The notes under the pieces: model-generated
What the model was told of the DNA's origin: nothing
The model's database searches: none
What the model saw: the letters and a program-made list of their open reading frames with translations, nothing else
Program-made: the position numbers and the translations under genes
Assembly: GCA_026692725.1 (NCBI GenBank)
Contig: JAPMUG010000003.1
Coordinates: forward strand, 124,001-188,000
Origin: Ecytonucleospora hepatopenaei
Taxonomy: Eukaryota > Microsporidia > Enterocytozoonidae
Direction of reading: 5' to 3'
Length of the DNA stretch: 64,000 nucleotides
Part shown: positions 60,601 to 64,000 of the stretch, piece by piece
Layout of the letters: every line of letters starts with the position of its first letter
How positions within the stretch are numbered: position 1 is the first letter of the stretch

Positions 60601-61119
60601 ATTGCTTGTTTCCACATAGCATTCATTATTGGGTTCAATCCTAAATTCACATGTATTTCCTTCTTTATTATTGTTTTTGACAAAATCAAATGATTTTATG
60701 ACCAAACAATCTGCAGGCACCATTTCATTTTCCTTTATAAAAAGAATATCTCCACAATTTACATTTTCTACAGTAGTAAAATCATGTTCAAGTTTTTGAT
60801 TTTCTGTTATTTGCATTTTAACTCTTAAAACTTTTCTTGAATTCGCCTCGTTATCTTCTTTGTGTCTGTTATAATCTTCTATACCATCCTTAATCATAGA
60901 TGTTCCTACTACAATAGAAAATGCAAGTGCATAAGAATATGGTTCAAAAGGTGAAACCGCTGGGATACATAATAAAATAAGCGTAATAAAGAAAAAAAAG
61001 GTGGATGCTTTAGAAAGTTGTATAAAAATGTTTTTCGGTATAAAATTAAGTAGTGTGTATTTGCTGCTAACTATTCTATTTGCCAAATTATTTTTATTTC
61101 GATGTTTTTCCACTAACAT
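57616..61119 (-). CDS. P4-type ATPase (phospholipid flippase)
   Basis: The 1167-residue protein opens with the P4 signature NFIPKNIFIQLSKASTFFFF. Then come the actuator loop NLDGETNLKKKYN, the phosphorylation site DKTGTLTNNQM (D454), the nucleotide domain with KGSDQKILRNF, the hinge MITGDKKETAVTCAKNSGI, and GDGNNDVGMLKEANVGVGI. Ten membrane helices follow the usual layout. Family role: moving aminophospholipids to the cytosolic leaflet at Golgi or plasma membrane. All catalytic motifs are intact. Length is normal for Drs2/Dnf types; I cannot separate them by eye. TTAACC lies just before the ATG. Confidence 0.96.
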   Translation of the reverse strand: MLVEKHRNKNNLANRIVSSKYTLLNFIPKNIFIQLSKASTFFFFITLILLCIPAVSPFEPYSYALAFSIVVGTSMIKDGIEDYNRHKEDNEANSRKVLRVKMQITENQKLEHDFTTVENVNCGDILFIKENEMVPADCLVIKSFDFVKNNNKEGNTCEFRIEPNNECYVETSNLDGETNLKKKYNLFGTHLNKECVVCGKDFEFDKKESLNDENCKNEDDFPLFVLHKCICIKSMYENITEYNIKDTGETFTEYHAKIFFNDLKDELKENKYNRVNRNNAQAVANDVIKSKYASIKNVLLRGSVVKNTSAVAVLSLSVGEETKMSRSLKKLPTGKSSFASKTDSVIYIILYIYLIMFLSTILYAMFNTSISTPLSNLDIVKSFFTNYILYTYLIPLSLFVTIEIARIFHVLYVAYDKDMTYTNNGPNSEGLINAKCRNSNVIEDLGLVDFILTDKTGTLTNNQMVLKKYLVKKDEEYINVDYHEYLDENKTKQFENNTMFILNMLVCNQVDVLCSSDSDDICAQNISYEGVSQEEISILNILKEHGIFIREKTQDFVVLQVKNMKTHVKVLDVLEFSSSRQRQSIIVEIKKQELSAIQKLIGTEDEYKGEDQSEKVTFLFTKGSDQKILRNFLNLFDCEHPLIHEFINKNSQGINTNKNENVIKSLTLKNTHKYKNIFESINKNTEYRALVYGFKVLNDYNNLLINILSGKSNNNHLDLNDKEKVYTSVFEILEFNVDFIGCTLIEDSLQEGVFETIKNIRDNGVKVWMITGDKKETAVTCAKNSGIAGNNYIAIVGRDIVNLLREELRLDNISNEIGSENTYNIFNFESIVIYRATPSQKGEICRCLNGLKFNTLAIGDGNNDVGMLKEANVGVGIQGKEGNQAALNSDFSVHKFKDLHKLLMQYGNNTIIRFSKLTINAFYKNLFFILIQYFYNYFNLGTGFPIYDNIFLNYFNTFYTALIPISIVLFDKEKEYKKLEYASNHEEQERGERPQQLSESVYNDYLKSRCHFTRKVIVYNLAYAFAQAIVCFGIFRVGFYKGISNSNGIQAGYGAESQLISLIVFFTVILRQVRIVAFYNIFTFLSVLISIAFAICVQFIFQSLPVITDTFFGPNSLVKLLKMPISYCIFALSMSTMYIMDVLFESLEHKLIIKEYIDLKRERKLVK

Positions 61120-61318
61120 TAAGGTTAATTTTATTTGTTAGTAATTTAAAAAGTTGAGGGCTAAATAACAATCAAATAATTACAATCATATTAATACTTA
61201 AGAATTAACTAAGGTTAAAAATAATTTTTTATATAATCATCTTATAAAATTTTAAAATTTAAACAAATAAAAACTGAAAAAGAAAAATCATGCTAAATCT
61301 TTAATAAACCTTACGCCT

Positions 61319-61543
61319 TTACTTGTTTTTACCATTTTCACCTGAACCTGTTGGTGATGGGTTTGGTGTGCTTACTTTGCTAGATACATTGCTTTGAGTC
61401 AATTCTGATTTTTTAAATGGCCAAATTTTTGTAAAATATGCAATCAACAAATATGCAGCTACCACTAAAACCACAACACCTACCACCATAAAGATGGTCT
61501 TCATCATCTTGTTGTTCTTATTATCGTTAGTTTCCTCAGGCAT
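61319..61543 (-). CDS. Small single-pass membrane protein
   Basis: The 74-residue protein has a polar N terminus (MPEETNDNKNNKMMK), one strong membrane helix (16-37, TIFMVVGVVVLVVAAYLLIA) and a Ser/Pro/Thr/Gly-rich tail. Its codons are noticeably less A/T-biased than the surroundings, suggesting an expressed gene. No family recognised. Confidence 0.65.
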   Translation of the reverse strand: MPEETNDNKNNKMMKTIFMVVGVVVLVVAAYLLIAYFTKIWPFKKSELTQSNVSSKVSTPNPSPTGSGENGKNK

Positions 61544-61677
61544 AATTTTATTTCTATCAACTTTTTATCATCAATATGAAACACGTGTGTTAAAAACCAA
61601 TGAAATATTACATTGTGATTTATTGATGTTTTTCTAGTGATAAAGAATGGTTAATGTTATGATTAAAATCAACTATT

Positions 61678-63507
61678 TCATTTTTTCAAACTATATCTTT
61701 TGTTTGTATACACATTATACAATCTAGTGACATACAAGCCAATCATATAAAATGATGTGTAAACATTTAAACCATTACATAAAATACTGACCAAAAACAA
61801 ACATAGTTTAAAGAAATTTGTTGTTAACTCATGATCTCTAATAAAATCAAATAAATCTAAACTGAAAAGCGCTGTAAATCTTAAATTTAACAAGCAAATA
61901 AATACATGGACAAATATTATTAATAAAATCATCAACATCACATAAATGTTATTTTTGTGCTGAATTATAAACTTAAAATAAAAAGAAAGAACCTTAATCA
62001 GTCCACATAAATATTTAAACATAAATCTAAAGCTTTTTGTCTTATTTTCTATTACATAATCATTCCACAAATAATATTTTTTGTTTTCTCTGCATTTATT
62101 GTCTGTAAAATGCTTTAAATAATAAGGATGATTCTCATTAATTTCAAACATAAACTGGTAACTTATTTTACGAGCATTCACACTCCAATACAATTCCATG
62201 TCATATTTTAAACATAAATATTCATTTGTGTTTATGTGCTTAATCCTAAAAGGAATTCTGCTTACAACAAAGTCACTTTCTTTTTCAGATAAATTTTCTA
62301 ATTTTTCAAAAACAAACATAGTTTTAGCATCGTCTCCGTCTGAAATCCATTTGCTGAGTAAAAACTTGTCAGATTGATCTTTTTCTTCAAAAAGACTTAA
62401 ATATTCCTTTCTGCTTCCTGAATTATTTTCGTCTACACTTGTATATCTATAAATTTTACAATGATCTCCATATTTTATGTATCTATCTTCTTCTTCAATA
62501 TCTGTGTTTTCGTGTATTTTTTCAACAATTAAATTTTTAAAAGAATAAAGGTGCCTGATATTTAATAAATTCACTTCACTCCTATCCATTATGTACTTAT
62601 GCGTCTCAGAAAGTATTTTTGAAGTATTTTCAGCGTATTTTTTCAATTCTTTATTTTCTTTCTGTAACTTTTCTCGTCTATTTATTACCGAATCTGTTGA
62701 TAAATCACTCTCCGTTTCGCCTAAATTAGTAAAAAATGAATTTTTAATTTGATTTTTATCGACATTTGTGTTTTTTTCTATGTACGAAGAATAATTATCA
62801 ACAAAAATGTTCCTTAGGGTATAATCATATTTATCAACCCGTGTGCTATGCCTAGATCTCATGTATTTTAAATCCACAAATGCTACTATAAAAAACATAC
62901 AAAAATATACAAAGAAAAAAACAATAAGAAATAACACATGTTTAAAAAGTCCATAATAATACCAAAAATATGGTAAAAAAGTGTTTTTCTTATTTTTATC
63001 ATCAATTTCGTGTGTTATATAATTATAGCAAAAATTATCAAATATTTCAAAACATATTGCACCTGACACCAAAATAATGTTTGTTACGTCAAAAAGCATA
63101 GAAACATATGCTAATAAAAAACTTAAAAGAAAAAAGACAATTTTGAAAAATAAACAAAATCCTTTTTGTTGTTTAGCAAGCTTATTTTTATAACTGCTAT
63201 AAACATATTCAAATAAAACAAAAGAAACACCCCCGTATATTTGGTTATCAATATCATATTTCATTCCATTTTTGTTTATAAACATTATTATACATGCATA
63301 TACTAAAACAATGCTTTTAAACCTTAAAAATATCAGTAAATTATAAAATAAAAACAATGCTATGTTAATAAATTTTAAGCTTACAGAATTTATGTCACCT
63401 GTAAAAATTTTAGAAATCAAATAAGTAAACATGGCAGGCAAACATAATAGCTCAGTACCTCCAAACTGCTGATTTTTATAATAATCAAAACTTCTGCTAA
63501 ATGACAT
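61678..63507 (-). CDS. Divergent PMT/MIR-like multi-pass membrane protein
   Basis: The 609-residue protein has several membrane helices in the first 215 residues. A luminal-type region follows (about 220-460) containing a MIR-like stretch (IKYGDHCKIYRYTSVDENNS, then FRIKHINTNEYLCLKY). Four further helices make the last 150 residues. This is the layout of protein O-mannosyltransferases, and YMRSRHSTRVDKYDYTLRN sits where PMTs have their sGPGDxxMSxxFQ segment. The catalytic Asp-Glu of the first luminal loop is not visible: the protein starts late (MSFSRSFDYYKNQQFGGTEL). It is either a degraded or regulatory PMT relative, or an unrelated MIR-like protein. Confidence 0.42.
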   Translation of the reverse strand: MSFSRSFDYYKNQQFGGTELLCLPAMFTYLISKIFTGDINSVSLKFINIALFLFYNLLIFLRFKSIVLVYACIIMFINKNGMKYDIDNQIYGGVSFVLFEYVYSSYKNKLAKQQKGFCLFFKIVFFLLSFLLAYVSMLFDVTNIILVSGAICFEIFDNFCYNYITHEIDDKNKKNTFLPYFWYYYGLFKHVLFLIVFFFVYFCMFFIVAFVDLKYMRSRHSTRVDKYDYTLRNIFVDNYSSYIEKNTNVDKNQIKNSFFTNLGETESDLSTDSVINRREKLQKENKELKKYAENTSKILSETHKYIMDRSEVNLLNIRHLYSFKNLIVEKIHENTDIEEEDRYIKYGDHCKIYRYTSVDENNSGSRKEYLSLFEEKDQSDKFLLSKWISDGDDAKTMFVFEKLENLSEKESDFVVSRIPFRIKHINTNEYLCLKYDMELYWSVNARKISYQFMFEINENHPYYLKHFTDNKCRENKKYYLWNDYVIENKTKSFRFMFKYLCGLIKVLSFYFKFIIQHKNNIYVMLMILLIIFVHVFICLLNLRFTALFSLDLFDFIRDHELTTNFFKLCLFLVSILCNGLNVYTSFYMIGLYVTRLYNVYTNKRYSLKK

Positions 63508-63632
63508 TTAAATTTGTTTTTTATGATTTCCTAACAAAAATTATATAAAATAAGGGCAATGATTTTATTTTAAAATATTGTTTGTTAGTAAAATAAGCTT
63601 AACTCAAAAAATTCAAAATTAGTAAACACCGG

Positions 63633-64000
63633 CTAATAAGTTTCCAAATGACTAACTAACTCATCTATCACCTTTACAGAATCTGGCCCTATTCCCATTA
63701 CAGTATTTGATCCGCATTCAACTTCTGTTTTTCCTGCGTCAAAAACCTGAGAGACATTTACGTTATTTTTCACAACTATTTTCCTGTAAATGCTTTCTAT
63801 TTGTTTTTGAGTTCCTTTCAAAATAATTTTTGGATTTCCCTCCTCCTTCCATCTGTAATAGTTTGAATTGTATCCACTTGAACTAGATGATGTTTTTATG
63901 TTTTCAAGTAGCTGGTCATAAGCGTGCATGCATTGACTAACTACCTTTCCTTTTGACATTTTAAGATCGCTGTTTACTATAAAAACAACTTTGTAATTGT
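63633..64000 (-). CDS. PTH2: Peptidyl-tRNA hydrolase 2, 5' end outside the window
   Basis: The frame stays open through the right edge. It reads VNSDLKMSKGKVVSQCMHAY, which is the Pth2 signature (DLKMxKGKxxAQCxHA); the ATG at 63959 is internal to it and not the start. Downstream are RWKEEGNPKIILKGT, FDAGKTEVECGSNTVMGIGP and DELVSHLETY, all in family order. Role: releases peptide from prematurely dropped peptidyl-tRNA. About 120 residues lie in the window, the full catalytic domain apart from its first strand. An N-terminal membrane segment, present in many eukaryotic Pth2 proteins, would be outside. Confidence 0.9.
   Translation of the reverse strand, partial: NYKVVFIVNSDLKMSKGKVVSQCMHAYDQLLENIKTSSSSSGYNSNYYRWKEEGNPKIILKGTQKQIESIYRKIVVKNNVNVSQVFDAGKTEVECGSNTVMGIGPDSVKVIDELVSHLETY

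Noticed and set aside
63633..63959. Complete 108-residue Pth2 starting at 63959
   Set aside because: That ATG is the Met inside the family motif DLKM; the frame continues to the window edge.

Overview
The window looks like a microsporidian nuclear genome. The small-subunit rRNA opens with the short microsporidian form (GGTTGATTCTGCCTGACG) and is only about 1.3 kb. The 5.8S-like sequence is fused to the start of the large-subunit rRNA. The protein genes show no convincing introns, sit close together on both strands, and are embedded in extremely A/T-rich spacers. Many starts are preceded within a few bases by a short run of C, a feature known from microsporidia. I cannot name the species.

Layout. 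0.1-5.4 kb: a Sec12-like ER protein, an Esa1/Tip60-type histone acetyltransferase, a PX-domain gene broken by an 8-bp tandem duplication, a small membrane protein and an Exo84-like exocyst subunit. 5.4-20 kb: four members of an unrecognised family of single-pass membrane proteins (5435-6418, 7020-9302, 16967-18043, 18983-20044), interspersed with Doa1/Ufd3, an E(z)-type histone methyltransferase, a seven-helix membrane protein and an Arv1-like protein. 20.4-21.4 kb: an EED/ESC WD40 protein, so two core subunits of a Polycomb PRC2-type complex lie about 6 kb apart. 21.45-22.93 kb: an apparently intact Tc1-type transposon with double direct/inverted repeats; its right end supplies the stop codon of the next gene. 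22.9-35.9 kb: a uniform minus-strand array of 16 genes for small helical proteins that mostly begin with a hydrophobic leader; two members have an open frame but no ATG. This array is the best candidate for an undescribed system.

36-44 kb is conserved housekeeping: LSm2, V-ATPase subunit a, tRNA-Trp, a p47/Shp1-type Cdc48 adaptor, a cyclin H-like protein, a coiled-coil protein, proteasome ATPase Rpt6 and an ING-family PHD protein. 44.6-49.4 kb holds one rRNA unit (SSU-ITS-LSU) between protein genes. A conserved block around a 17-base identity lies upstream of the SSU and again in the ITS just before the LSU. 50-64 kb: an acidic/lysine-rich protein with an FHA-like start, ribosomal protein L5, Sec63 without the HPD motif, a cullin, a tail-anchored protein, tRNA-Gly, a 59-residue protein too short to stand out, two small membrane proteins, a P4-type flippase, a divergent PMT-like membrane protein, and peptidyl-tRNA hydrolase 2, which runs off the right edge.

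Functional threads: ubiquitin and Cdc48 handling (Doa1, Shp1/p47, cullin, Rpt6), secretory traffic (Sec12, Sec63, Exo84, PX protein, flippase), chromatin (Esa1 with an ING protein, E(z) with EED), and a large lineage-specific surface/secreted repertoire. All product names rest on motifs read by eye; no database search was made.
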